The notes below the pieces were generated by a model. The model was not told the DNA's origin. It ran no database searches and worked only from the letters and a program-made list of their open reading frames with translations. Of a stretch of DNA of 36,795 nucleotides, positions 7,220 through 15,969 are shown piece after piece. Both the position numbers and the translations under genes were made by a program. The first letter of the stretch is position 1; every line of letters starts with the position of its first letter. Origin of the DNA: Caldifarciminota bacterium. GTDB lineage: Bacteria; Hydrothermota; Tepidihabitantia; SM23-42; JAOAFX01. Location: the NCBI GenBank assembly GCA_026416055.1, contig JAOAFX010000011.1:1-36795 (forward strand). The letters are read 5' to 3'.

Positions 7220-9190
7220 ATGAAAATTCTTGTCACAAGTGCCCTGCCTTATGCCAATGGGGATATACATTTAGGCCATCTTGCCGGTGCCTACCTGCCG
7301 GCAGATATCTATGTGCGCTATCAGCGGTTAAAAGGAAGGGATGTTATACATATCTGCGGAACAGATGAACACGGTGTTCCGATAACCGTCCTTGCTGATC
7401 AGCAGAAAAAGACACCAAGGGAGATTGTTGATTACTATCATGAATCAATCAAGAAATCCTTTATTGAATTTGGTATTTCCTTTGATAATTTTTCTCGCAC
7501 CACAATACCCCTCCATTACCGCCTTGCCCAGGATTTTTTCTTAAAAATTTATAACAAAGGATATATTTACGCAAAAGAGAATGAGCAGTTTTATTGTCCG
7601 AAATGCCAGAGATTTTTGCCCGACCGATATGTCGTGGGAAAATGTCCCCGCTGTGGCATTGATGGTGCCAAAGGTGACCAGTGTGAAGCCTGCGGCAGGT
7701 GGCTGGAACCTTTTCAGTTGATTGAACCCCGCTGTTTGATCTGTAATGAAAGGCCAGTAAAACAAAAAACAAAACACTGGTATTTCCGGTTATCACAATT
7801 CCAGAATCAACTCGTCTGGTGGATCGAAGAAAAAAAACACTGGCGTGAGACAGTCCTGTCCTCTGTCAAGGGCTGGTTAAAAGAGGGGCTTCAAGATAGA
7901 CCGATCACAAGGGATATGTCCTGGGGCGTACCGGTTCCTCTTGAAGAAGCACGGGGGAAGGTTTTATATGTCTGGTTTGATGCACCGATCGGATATATCT
8001 CATCAACGATGGAATGGGCAATAAATAAAGGTGAACCTGATTTGTGGAAAGAATACTGGTTTAATCCAGAAACCAAACTCGTCCACTTCATCGGTAAGGA
8101 TAATATTGTCTTCCACGCCCTTATCTGGCCTGCCATGCTCATGGCCTATGGTGATTATATACTGCCATCCGAGATTCCTGCAAATCAGTTTTTGAATCTG
8201 GAAGGTGAGAAACTTTCTACATCCAGGGGCTATGCCATCTGGCTTCCTGAATATCTTAAAGAATTCCCTGCTGATTCATTGAGATATGCCCTGACCCGGA
8301 ACCTTCCCGAGACCCGTGATTCAGATTTTACCTGGCGTGATTTCCAGGCCTGGCATAATAATGAACTTGCTGACATCCTCGGTAATTATATCAACCGCAC
8401 ACTAACTTTCATTGAGAAATACTACAATTATAATGTTCCTTCGGCTTCCGCGTTTACCGAAAGCGAAAACAGAATCCTTGATATGCTCCATAAGGCACCA
8501 GGGATAATCGGCGAGAAAATTGAAAATTTCGAATTCAAAAATGCACTTCAGGAAGTGATGAAACTTGCCCAGGAAGGTAATCGTTATTTTGATAAAGAAG
8601 CACCCTGGATAACCCGCAAAACAAATCCTTTGATCGGTGAAAGGACGATGTATATCTGCATGAAAATAGTAACATCACTTGCCGTCCTCATTGAACCATT
8701 TTTACCCTTTACAGCACAAAAACTCAAGAAGATGATAAACTTCACCGAACAGAGCTGGGACCATATCTCAACACCGATCGTTCCGACCACAATCGGTAAA
8801 CCCGAGATTCTGTTTAAGAAAATTGAAAATCAGGTGATTGAGGTCCAGATTGCAAAACTGAAAAAGAAGGAGTGCACCATTGACGATTTCAACAAATTAG
8901 AATTGCGCACCGCCAGGGTTGTCTCGGCAAAAAAGGTTGAAGGAAGTGATCATTTAATCGTTTGTGAAATTGAAATTGGAGACAAGAAAAAACAGATTGT
9001 TGCAGGCATTGGAAAGTATTATCAACCAGAGGAACTCATCGGTAAGACGATTATTGTGGTAAATAATCTCAAGCCAGTTACCCTTAAAGGTGTCCTTTCT
9101 GAAGGAATGCTCCTTGCAGCACAGGATAAAGAAGGATTGGTACTTTTGACGACCGATAAACCGATTTCACCGGGTGCAACAGTGAAGTGA
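7220..9190 (+). CDS. metG: Methionyl-tRNA synthetase
   Basis: This 656-residue cytosolic class I aminoacyl-tRNA synthetase charges tRNA-Met with methionine. The HIGH motif is H17-L-G-H20 and the KMSKS-type loop is K331-L-S-T-S335. A zinc-binding insertion carries four Cys pairs (CPKC, CPRC, CEAC, CLIC). An anticodon-binding helical domain follows, and about 105 C-terminal residues form an EMAP/Arc1p-type tRNA-binding domain (FNKLELRTARVV, then NLKPVTLKGVLSEGM). This fused C-terminal domain is common in dimeric bacterial MetRS. The start is fixed by the adjacent -10 box. The stop overlaps the tatD start by 4 nt (GTGA), heading a four-gene operon. Confidence 0.97.
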   Translation: MKILVTSALPYANGDIHLGHLAGAYLPADIYVRYQRLKGRDVIHICGTDEHGVPITVLADQQKKTPREIVDYYHESIKKSFIEFGISFDNFSRTTIPLHYRLAQDFFLKIYNKGYIYAKENEQFYCPKCQRFLPDRYVVGKCPRCGIDGAKGDQCEACGRWLEPFQLIEPRCLICNERPVKQKTKHWYFRLSQFQNQLVWWIEEKKHWRETVLSSVKGWLKEGLQDRPITRDMSWGVPVPLEEARGKVLYVWFDAPIGYISSTMEWAINKGEPDLWKEYWFNPETKLVHFIGKDNIVFHALIWPAMLMAYGDYILPSEIPANQFLNLEGEKLSTSRGYAIWLPEYLKEFPADSLRYALTRNLPETRDSDFTWRDFQAWHNNELADILGNYINRTLTFIEKYYNYNVPSASAFTESENRILDMLHKAPGIIGEKIENFEFKNALQEVMKLAQEGNRYFDKEAPWITRKTNPLIGERTMYICMKIVTSLAVLIEPFLPFTAQKLKKMINFTEQSWDHISTPIVPTTIGKPEILFKKIENQVIEVQIAKLKKKECTIDDFNKLELRTARVVSAKKVEGSDHLIVCEIEIGDKKKQIVAGIGKYYQPEELIGKTIIVVNNLKPVTLKGVLSEGMLLAAQDKEGLVLLTTDKPISPGATVK

Positions 9191-9942
9191 TTGACACCCA
9201 TTGCCATCTAATCGACCCCCAGTTTAATCACGATTTACAAAAAGTATTAGAGAGGGCAAAAAAAGCCCGTGTAAAATGTATAATAAATATTGGCTATGAT
9301 CTGGACACGAGTAGAGATACCATAAGAATGAGCGATGAATACGATTTTTTACTACCGGTTGTGGGCATCCACCCCAATGAGCTGGCCGAAGAGTCTTTGC
9401 ACCAGATGGACGCGATTGAAGAATTGTGTAATGATAGAAGAGTAATCGGTATTGGCGAAACCGGCCTTGATTATTATCGAAATTATTCTACCCGTGCCGC
9501 CCAGCAAAATCTATTTCGCGCTCATATCAATCTTGCCCGAAAATATAACCTGCCATTAATCATCCATACGAGAAATTCTATCGACGATGCAATCGGAATA
9601 CTTAAAGAGGAAAAGTATCATAAAGGTGTTTTCCATTGCTACAGTGGAACTTATGAACAGGCTAAGGAAGTCATGGATATGGGTTTTTATCTGGGTTTCG
9701 GCGGAGTTCTGACATTTTCCAGGAATGCTCGCGAGGTCTTTACCCGTGTATCACTCGATTTTGTCCTTTTTGAGACCGATGCCCCGTTCCTTGCACCTGC
9801 GAGCCACCGTGGACAGCGGAATGAACCATCCTATCTTCCGGAAATTTTGAATTTCGCCGCATCTGTAAAGGGCTTACCGGTGGAACGGATCGAGGAAGTC
9901 ACAGATAGAAACGCCCAAATATTATTCACCTTGAGAATTTGA
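9187..9942 (+). CDS. tatD: TatD-family metal-dependent deoxyribonuclease
   Basis: The protein has 251 residues and starts at a GTG that overlaps the metG stop, giving VIDTHCHL, the usual TatD N-terminus with the metal-binding H-x-H. Other family motifs are GETGLDYYR (metal Glu), LPLIIHTR (His), GVFHCYSG (His) and FETDAPFLAP (Asp). TatD enzymes are TIM-barrel hydrolases with 3'-5' DNA exonuclease activity; some homologues have other hydrolase roles. The order metG-tatD-rsmA is common in bacteria and supports the assignment (ycfH/yabD type). The length is typical. Confidence 0.93.
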   Translation: MIDTHCHLIDPQFNHDLQKVLERAKKARVKCIINIGYDLDTSRDTIRMSDEYDFLLPVVGIHPNELAEESLHQMDAIEELCNDRRVIGIGETGLDYYRNYSTRAAQQNLFRAHINLARKYNLPLIIHTRNSIDDAIGILKEEKYHKGVFHCYSGTYEQAKEVMDMGFYLGFGGVLTFSRNAREVFTRVSLDFVLFETDAPFLAPASHRGQRNEPSYLPEILNFAASVKGLPVERIEEVTDRNAQILFTLRI

Positions 9943-9946
9943 AAAG

Positions 9947-10696
9947 ATGCCGAGACGTCTGGGGCAGCATTTTTTGAATAGCCTGCACATCGCAAAAAGG
10001 ATAGTAGAATTTGCCGAAATAAATAATGAGTCGGTCATCGAAATCGGTGCTGGCAAAGGGATGCTCACCCGGGAGATTGCAAAAAGGGCAAAGATTGTGT
10101 ATGCGATTGAGATTGACCAGAAATATGCGGAAATGCTGCGTGATAAATCGCTACCGAATGTCCAGGTGATTAATGCTGATTTTCTTGAAACTGATTTGAG
10201 CCTTTATAAAGGCTCAATCGTGATTGGCAATATCCCTTATGGAATCACAACCCGAATAGTAGAAAAACTTGCACAGGAAAAAGAATATTTTAAAAAAGCA
10301 GTATTAACCCTGCAAAAGGAATATGGAGAAAGGATACTTGCCCGGCCTGGTTCTACTAATTACAGTTCCATCACCTGTTATGCAAATTATTATTTCAAAG
10401 TGTTAAAGGGCTTTTCAATTAAACCAAAATTCTTTACCCCTGCACCCAGGGTTGATTCACTCGTTGTTTGTCTCGTTCCCCATAAACCGCCTTTTTTCTT
10501 AAACGATGAATTACAATTCTTCAATTTTATCAAGGGTCTATTCCGTTACCGGCGTAAAACACTCAAGAATGCCTTAATTCACCATCTCGGATATCTACCA
10601 GAAGAACTGAATGGAGAAATTCTCTCTCGGCGGCCACAGGAGTTAGAATTAGAAGAATTCTATAAATTATACTGCAAAACAGAGGTTAGAATCTGA
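9947..10696 (+). CDS. rsmA: 16S rRNA dimethyladenosine transferase RsmA/KsgA
   Basis: This 249-residue SAM-dependent methyltransferase dimethylates two adjacent adenosines near the 3' end of 16S rRNA during 30S maturation. The N-terminus PRRLGQHFLNS is the KsgA signature. SAM motif I is IEIGAGKGMLT, the acidic ribose-binding position lies in YAIEIDQ, the catalytic motif IV is GNIPY, and APRVDSLVV lies in the C-terminal part. It is slightly shorter than the ~265-270 residues of many homologues but complete. It lies 4 nt after tatD and 1 nt before the next gene. Loss of this enzyme classically gives kasugamycin resistance. Confidence 0.96.
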   Translation: MPRRLGQHFLNSLHIAKRIVEFAEINNESVIEIGAGKGMLTREIAKRAKIVYAIEIDQKYAEMLRDKSLPNVQVINADFLETDLSLYKGSIVIGNIPYGITTRIVEKLAQEKEYFKKAVLTLQKEYGERILARPGSTNYSSITCYANYYFKVLKGFSIKPKFFTPAPRVDSLVVCLVPHKPPFFLNDELQFFNFIKGLFRYRRKTLKNALIHHLGYLPEELNGEILSRRPQELELEEFYKLYCKTEVRI

Positions 10697-10697
10697 G

Positions 10698-11744
10698 ATG
10701 AAAAGCAGGGTATACATCATATCCGCGGAAAATTTAAATAGCGCAATAGAGACTATATTCAATCAATTTTACAAAGAACCTTTAAAAAATAAAAGAATAT
10801 TTGTCAAACCGAATATGCTGAGGGCAGCCCAACCCGAGGATTGTATAACAACCGACCCGAAGCTTGTGGAAGCAGTCGTCGACTACCTGCTGGAAAAATC
10901 AGCTCTGGTCACGGTTGGTGATAATCCAATTCCCCAGAGGGTGAATGAAATTGAGACTGCAAAACTCTGTGGTTTTTATGAAGCAAGCAAAGGTTACTTT
11001 AAAAATGTAGGCAGGTTTATAAAAAAACTAAAAATCAAACACCGCTTAATAAAAGAGCTATATGTCTCAAGGGATATAATCGATAGCGAGATGTTGATTT
11101 CGCTACCGAAATTCAAGACCCATGCATTAACATTTTTGAGCGTTGCAATCAAAAATCAATTTGGCATCATCCCCGGCGGGTTAAAATTAAAATTACACTA
11201 TCAATGTCCAACACTCGATGATTTCTGCAATCTTCTAATTGAAATTTACAACCTTAAGAAGCCCGGACTGATAATCGTTGATGCACTGAATGTGGTCGAT
11301 GCCCGGGGGAGAAGATACCGATTAAAAAAACTGATTGCCGGTACCGATGGATGGGCTGTAGATTACGTTTGTGCACTCATCGCCGGTTTAAAACCTGAAT
11401 TGAGTCCTTTATTAAGGATCGGTTTGAAAAAAAATTTATTTGATCCCAAAGAGATAGAAATTATTGGCGAATTGAGTCCCATAAAAGGGTTTGCAATCCC
11501 ATTCACAATTCCTTTTAAAGACTTCCTTGCTGGTATCGGAAGTAGAATGTTTGCCCAAATTCAGAGTCTCTGGGTACCAGCGTTTGAATTGAATCTTTGC
11601 AATCGTTGTAATTCCTGTGAAAATGTCTGCCCAACGCGGGCAATCAAATATTATAAAATCGATTATAAAAGATGTATAAAATGCTACTGCTGTTTTGAGG
11701 TCTGCCCGAAAAATGCAGTAAAGAGAAAAATTAAGATTGTCTAA
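10698..11744 (+). CDS. DUF362 protein with C-terminal 2x[4Fe-4S] ferredoxin domain
   Basis: The protein has 348 residues. The N-terminal ~280 match the DUF362 pattern: FVKPNMLRAAQPEDCITTDP, VGDNPI, SLPKFKTHALTFLSVAIKNQFG and a VDALNVVDARG block. The C-terminal ~45 residues carry two ferredoxin-type motifs, CNRCNSCENVCP and CIKCYCCFEVCP, each able to ligate a [4Fe-4S] cluster. The family is widespread in anaerobes with poorly defined function; a cytosolic electron-transfer or redox-enzyme role is likely. The ATG lies 1 nt after the rsmA stop, so it closes the metG operon. Its last 4 nt overlap the 3' end of the convergent peptidase gene, leaving no room for a terminator between them. Confidence 0.88.
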   Translation: MKSRVYIISAENLNSAIETIFNQFYKEPLKNKRIFVKPNMLRAAQPEDCITTDPKLVEAVVDYLLEKSALVTVGDNPIPQRVNEIETAKLCGFYEASKGYFKNVGRFIKKLKIKHRLIKELYVSRDIIDSEMLISLPKFKTHALTFLSVAIKNQFGIIPGGLKLKLHYQCPTLDDFCNLLIEIYNLKKPGLIIVDALNVVDARGRRYRLKKLIAGTDGWAVDYVCALIAGLKPELSPLLRIGLKKNLFDPKEIEIIGELSPIKGFAIPFTIPFKDFLAGIGSRMFAQIQSLWVPAFELNLCNRCNSCENVCPTRAIKYYKIDYKRCIKCYCCFEVCPKNAVKRKIKIV

Positions 11745-12619
11745 TAAAAAGATTTCATATTGCCATCTTTTATATAACACCAGGACATTGCCTCAGTGTT
11801 GTTGACGCATAAAATTCTACCATGTCGATCGATGCCAATCAACCCTGCACGGCATTTATTTCTTGTTGCATACTCGATTGCCATCTTACCCGCCACTGGT
11901 GCTGAATACTTCTCCATGTACATTACCGTACGGAAGGCAAGGAGCGTCTTCATAATCATCTCACCATGACCGGTTGCAGAGACACCGCCGTATTTATTGG
12001 CATAAGTACCAGCACCGATTATTGGTGTATCACCCACCCTTCCTGGGAGATGGAGTGAGATTCCACCGGTAGATGTGCCCACTGAAATCATTCCGTTTTT
12101 ATCCATTGCCACAACCCCCACTGTTTCATAGAGTTCTTTTAATTTATAGAGTTTAGGAAAATAGGTGCTTTTCATCTCCTTTTTTGCCCGCAACCACATC
12201 CTTTCTTTTTCCCTGGTCTTGGGGTTGTGGTATTTAATTCCACAAAGCCGGGCAAAGCGGAGTGCTCCATCGCCACAAAGGAGTAGATGGTCAGTCTTTT
12301 CCATGACAAGGCGTGCAACCTGGATTGGATAACGAACATTTTTTATTGCTGCAACTGCTCCATAATCTCCGTTGGCAGTCATTATTGATGCATCCATTTC
12401 TATTTCCCCGGTCAGACCGAGGGTTGAACCGGTTCCGGCATTGAAGATGGTGGTATCTTCCAGAATCATTATCGCCTTCTCCACCGCATCAAGACTCGAG
12501 CCTCCATTTTTTAAAATCTCATAACCAATGCTTACAGCTTTCTTCAAGCCCTGGGCACGGCGGTGAGGAAAATTTATCCCGCCGGCTCCACCATTAGCAA
12601 TTATTACAAGATTTTTCAC
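11741..12619 (-). CDS. Isoaspartyl peptidase / type III L-asparaginase (Ntn hydrolase)
   Basis: This 292-residue member of the plant-type asparaginase (peptidase T2) family is made as a precursor that cleaves itself before the catalytic threonine. That residue is T166 in E-T-V-G-V-V-A. Substrate-binding segments are GRVGDTPIIGAGTYA and SATGHGE, and the alpha subunit has FNAGTGSTLG and EMDASIM. It hydrolyses beta-aspartyl dipeptides and asparagine, helping degrade isomerised aspartyl residues. No signal peptide is seen, so it is probably cytosolic. It starts at a GTG overlapping the protease stop by 4 nt (GTGA), so it is coupled to that gene; peptide breakdown is a reasonable shared theme. Confidence 0.93.
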   Translation of the reverse strand: MKNLVIIANGGAGGINFPHRRAQGLKKAVSIGYEILKNGGSSLDAVEKAIMILEDTTIFNAGTGSTLGLTGEIEMDASIMTANGDYGAVAAIKNVRYPIQVARLVMEKTDHLLLCGDGALRFARLCGIKYHNPKTREKERMWLRAKKEMKSTYFPKLYKLKELYETVGVVAMDKNGMISVGTSTGGISLHLPGRVGDTPIIGAGTYANKYGGVSATGHGEMIMKTLLAFRTVMYMEKYSAPVAGKMAIEYATRNKCRAGLIGIDRHGRILCVNNTEAMSWCYIKDGNMKSFY

Positions 12620-14679
12620 CTCTGCCTCGCTATCTTTCCAATGCTATTAAATGTCTTGCTTTTTATCATTACAAAGTAAAGCCCTGAACCTGCAGGGTGT
12701 CCATTTTCATCATCACCATTCCAGTAGATTCTTTTGTTGATAATTTCTGTAGGAGAAAACTTTTTAATCAGACGGCCTGTTATCGAATAAATATAAATTT
12801 CGGGATTGACTCCTGCAGGATAATCGAGAACAATTTCACAATTATCTACAAATGGATTGGGAATAGAATAAGGCACCGCATAATTTTCTAAATTTACCAG
12901 AACAAGATTTGAAAGATTGCCTTCATTATTGTATTGATCACGGGGATATACGCCATAATAATAATTACCCCTTAATTTGTTAAAGATATAAATTGTAGTA
13001 TCGGTCAGATTATATCTTACAAACCTTCCAGCTGAGAGATTATAAAATCTAATCCGGTCAATATAGACACCACCATTGTTTACACTGCCATTAGTGCGAT
13101 AATAAAATCTTAATGGTGAACTCCCGGGTGGCACGATAATCCTGATATTCTGCCAGCTTTCTGACCTGCCATAAAAGAACCAGCGCTTCGACCCGAACTC
13201 CACAATGAACGAATCAACCATATCTTCGGTATTGTAGTATAAATAAAAATCGAGAAGTCCGAGTTCTTCAACATAAAAATCATGTTTTGTGTAAAGGGAA
13301 TTATTGAGGTTACTGCTGTTACCAGAAAAGAATGAACGATTTCCTTCATAGGCAATGTTGTTTACAAGCGTAAAGCCGCTTGATACCCAGTTTGTTGAAT
13401 CTTCACAGTTATCTGCAAACAACAAAATAGTATCCCGGCATTCAAGGACACTATAAAAAACTGGTGCGAGATCAAAGGATTTTGTCCAGTAGAGGCGGAA
13501 ATCATTATTTTTACCCGTATTGCCTGTATAGAGTGTAGATTGTGCAGGCCTTATGTCATCTTCACCATAAAACCAGTTTAAAAAATTTATCCATCGGGTT
13601 TCGCTATACTTCAACAGGTAATACAGTTCCGCAATATTCTTGAACTCAATATATCGGTCTGGAAACCAGATCGTAATCCCACTCAATCGGCGAAAGCTTG
13701 TTCCCCAGGCTTCAGCTTTGACCACAGTTTTATTATAGGTATCAAATAATTCCTTCGTGTCTTCGTTATTAAAATATTGATTAACCAGTCTCAAAAAATC
13801 ACCAAGATCAATATAATCATCCTGTGGCCCAGGACTAGAATCGAGTAACGAGACCGTCTGGACCTGTTTACGAATCTCTTTAAAATCCGGTGTGGGTGGA
13901 TTTTGGGTGATTGTTTCGATATTTTTCTTCAAAGATCTTTTTAAAACTTCTATTTTTTCTAAGTCAACAAGTGAAATCGCCGATGGTTGTGAGGAATAAT
14001 ATTTCCGGCAGAACTCTACTATTCTTTTTCCCAGTTCAACTTCATTTATTCGTGGTTCAGTCTTAAATATATAAAAGATATGCTCATACGGAAATCCATT
14101 TATTGGCCAGATCGTCTGGGGTGCAATACAGACCTTTCCATAATCTTTTATTTCGTTTATAATTTCAATCTGCTGCATATTACAGGCATCAAAACCGATT
14201 ATATTGAATTTCCTTCCTGTGATTTCATAAAATCCTTTCAATGCCTTATTAAGATCGCCATTTGCGATACTCATCTGGGTTCCGGCTGACCAATCACTGC
14301 CGAACGTCCTTTTTGGTGCCAGGGTCCAACCTGTGCCATGATCCCAGAGAATAAGAAAATATCTTTTCGCGGGAAGGAGTGATATGCCCCACAACATGAA
14401 ATCTTTCAAAGTGTGCCAGTCACACATATCAACCATTCCCATTTCCGCGAGTTTATAAAGGGTATCCTTACCGACATAATAGCGATAGGCACCGATATGG
14501 GGTTTATCAACCTGGACAAGAACTCCAAAATTTTCATCTGAACCGATATTTTTCATCTCAACCAGGTCTGAATCAGCAAAGTCGCTCAATGAATTATCTG
14601 CCACCATATATACAAGCACTGTCCATTCCCGGGCTGATAGAACTACAGGTAATATCAATAACAATAAAATATTACGCAC
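12616..14679 (-). CDS. Exported clostripain-like (C11) cysteine peptidase with FlgD/T9SS-like C-terminal domain
   Basis: The protein has 687 residues. A signal peptide covers residues 1-16 (LLLLILPVVLSA). The C11 catalytic domain follows: WTVLVYMVADNSL, the catalytic His in LILWDHGTG (H114) and the catalytic Cys in GFDACNM (C166). The middle region (about 400-580) looks like beta-sandwich or jelly-roll domains, with paired Cys in a DNCEDSTNW segment. The last ~80 residues, with IYIYSITGRLIKKF and WNGDDENGHPAGSGLYF, form an FlgD-Ig/Por-secretion-tail-like module used for surface sorting in several phyla. Family members cleave after Arg or Lys. It starts at GTG 14679, 5 nt after a TAAAAT -10 box, and is followed by the peptidase at 12619. 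Confidence 0.88.
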   Translation of the reverse strand: MRNILLLLILPVVLSAREWTVLVYMVADNSLSDFADSDLVEMKNIGSDENFGVLVQVDKPHIGAYRYYVGKDTLYKLAEMGMVDMCDWHTLKDFMLWGISLLPAKRYFLILWDHGTGWTLAPKRTFGSDWSAGTQMSIANGDLNKALKGFYEITGRKFNIIGFDACNMQQIEIINEIKDYGKVCIAPQTIWPINGFPYEHIFYIFKTEPRINEVELGKRIVEFCRKYYSSQPSAISLVDLEKIEVLKRSLKKNIETITQNPPTPDFKEIRKQVQTVSLLDSSPGPQDDYIDLGDFLRLVNQYFNNEDTKELFDTYNKTVVKAEAWGTSFRRLSGITIWFPDRYIEFKNIAELYYLLKYSETRWINFLNWFYGEDDIRPAQSTLYTGNTGKNNDFRLYWTKSFDLAPVFYSVLECRDTILLFADNCEDSTNWVSSGFTLVNNIAYEGNRSFFSGNSSNLNNSLYTKHDFYVEELGLLDFYLYYNTEDMVDSFIVEFGSKRWFFYGRSESWQNIRIIVPPGSSPLRFYYRTNGSVNNGGVYIDRIRFYNLSAGRFVRYNLTDTTIYIFNKLRGNYYYGVYPRDQYNNEGNLSNLVLVNLENYAVPYSIPNPFVDNCEIVLDYPAGVNPEIYIYSITGRLIKKFSPTEIINKRIYWNGDDENGHPAGSGLYFVMIKSKTFNSIGKIARQR

Positions 14680-14684
14680 GGATT

Positions 14685-14713
14685 ATTTTATTGAAAAATA
14701 AGCAGACTGTCAA
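14685..14713 (-). promoter_or_regulatory. Promoter of the C11 protease operon (leaderless, GTG start)
   Basis: On the minus strand TTGACA (14713-14708), a 17-nt spacer and TAAAAT (14690-14685) are followed by 5 nt and the GTG start at 14679. There is no Shine-Dalgarno. It is notable as a predicted leaderless transcript with a GTG start codon. Confidence 0.78.
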
Positions 14714-14754
14714 TATGAGTGTATACTGGAAATTTTAAAAATTCTGTTCTGAAA

Positions 14755-15963
14755 TCATTCTTTCAATTTGAACTTCACAAGGAGTGCATTGATGGCGCTA
14801 TCAAGATATTTTTTCTTTAAAAAAATATTGATCGATAATTCTGAGGTCGTGACGGCTTCGATATGGAGTTTTGCCTTTGACAATTCTTTAAAAATTTCCG
14901 CAAGGATTTTATGTTCTGAACCGATGCCAAAACCGATTACGCTCAAAGAGCAGATATCGAGTGATTCTTTTATTTTTTCTATTTTTAGTTTTTTTGCCAG
15001 TTTTCCGATTATTTTCTTCACAAGTTCCCTTTCCTCAAGCGGAGTTATGAAAGAGAGGTCGAAATTGGGTGCATCTGATATCCCGTGGAAGAAAAATTTT
15101 AAATGAACACCGGCGTCGGTCAATTCTGCAGTAATCTGGGAAAGATAAGCTGGATTTTTGGGGACCTGGACAAGTGTTATCAAATACAAATTTTCACTGT
15201 GGGTGATTGCCTTAGGCTTGGGGTGCTCCATGCCATTGATATGGGTGATAAGAGTTCCTGGTTTATTATTAAAACTGTTTCTTACTTCAATCGGAACACC
15301 GAATCTGGCACCGATTCCGGTTGCCCGTGGATGTAAAACCTTCGCTCCGCGGCTCGCGAGTTCAAGCATTTCTTCGTAAGAAATCCTTTTTATCCTTTTT
15401 ACTCCTGCAAATCGGTTTGGATCTTCAGTGAATACACCATCAACATCGGTATATATTATACACTTTTCAGCTTTCAATGCCGCAGCGAGTGCCACTGCGG
15501 TTGTATCTGAACCGCCCCTGCCCAGGGTCGTTATCTCCTTTTCAAAACTCACTCCCTGGAATCCGCAGACTACTGGGACATAACCCTGATTTATAGCATT
15601 AATGAGTCTTTCACCACGGATCTCGATAATCCGGGCGTCAGTATGGCGATTGTCTGTAATGATACCTACCTGGGAGCCCGTAAAGGAGATTGCCCTTATA
15701 TTAAATCTATGGAGTGCCATCGTGAATAATGCTACGGAAATTCTCTCACCGGCGGTGAGAAGCATATCCATTTCCCTTGCCCGTGGATTTTCAGTAATCT
15801 GTTTTGATAGCTTAATCAATTCATCAGTTGTATGCCCCATTGCAGAAACGACCACTATCACATCACCTTTTTGTTTAAGGCGTGCAACCCGCTGTGCGGC
15901 TTTCATAATAAGTTCTGCATTTGCCACCGATGTACCGCCGAATTTCACAACATTCAATGCCAT
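14755..15963 (-). CDS. lysC: Aspartate kinase
   Basis: This 402-residue enzyme phosphorylates aspartate, the first step toward lysine (or diaminopimelate), threonine and methionine. The N-terminal kinase domain shows VVKFGGTSVAN, VVVSAMG, GRGGSDTTAVALAAAL and YTDVDGVFTEDP. The C-terminal ~150 residues form the regulatory ACT pair that usually binds lysine and/or threonine. The length matches monofunctional aspartate kinases. It is the last gene of the long minus-strand run, 6 nt after fabH. Placement after rpmF-plsX-fabH, where fabD would be usual, is uncommon. No other lysine-pathway gene is nearby. Confidence 0.95.
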   Translation of the reverse strand: MALNVVKFGGTSVANAELIMKAAQRVARLKQKGDVIVVVSAMGHTTDELIKLSKQITENPRAREMDMLLTAGERISVALFTMALHRFNIRAISFTGSQVGIITDNRHTDARIIEIRGERLINAINQGYVPVVCGFQGVSFEKEITTLGRGGSDTTAVALAAALKAEKCIIYTDVDGVFTEDPNRFAGVKRIKRISYEEMLELASRGAKVLHPRATGIGARFGVPIEVRNSFNNKPGTLITHINGMEHPKPKAITHSENLYLITLVQVPKNPAYLSQITAELTDAGVHLKFFFHGISDAPNFDLSFITPLEERELVKKIIGKLAKKLKIEKIKESLDICSLSVIGFGIGSEHKILAEIFKELSKAKLHIEAVTTSELSINIFLKKKYLDSAINALLVKFKLKE

Positions 15964-15969
15964 CGCTCA

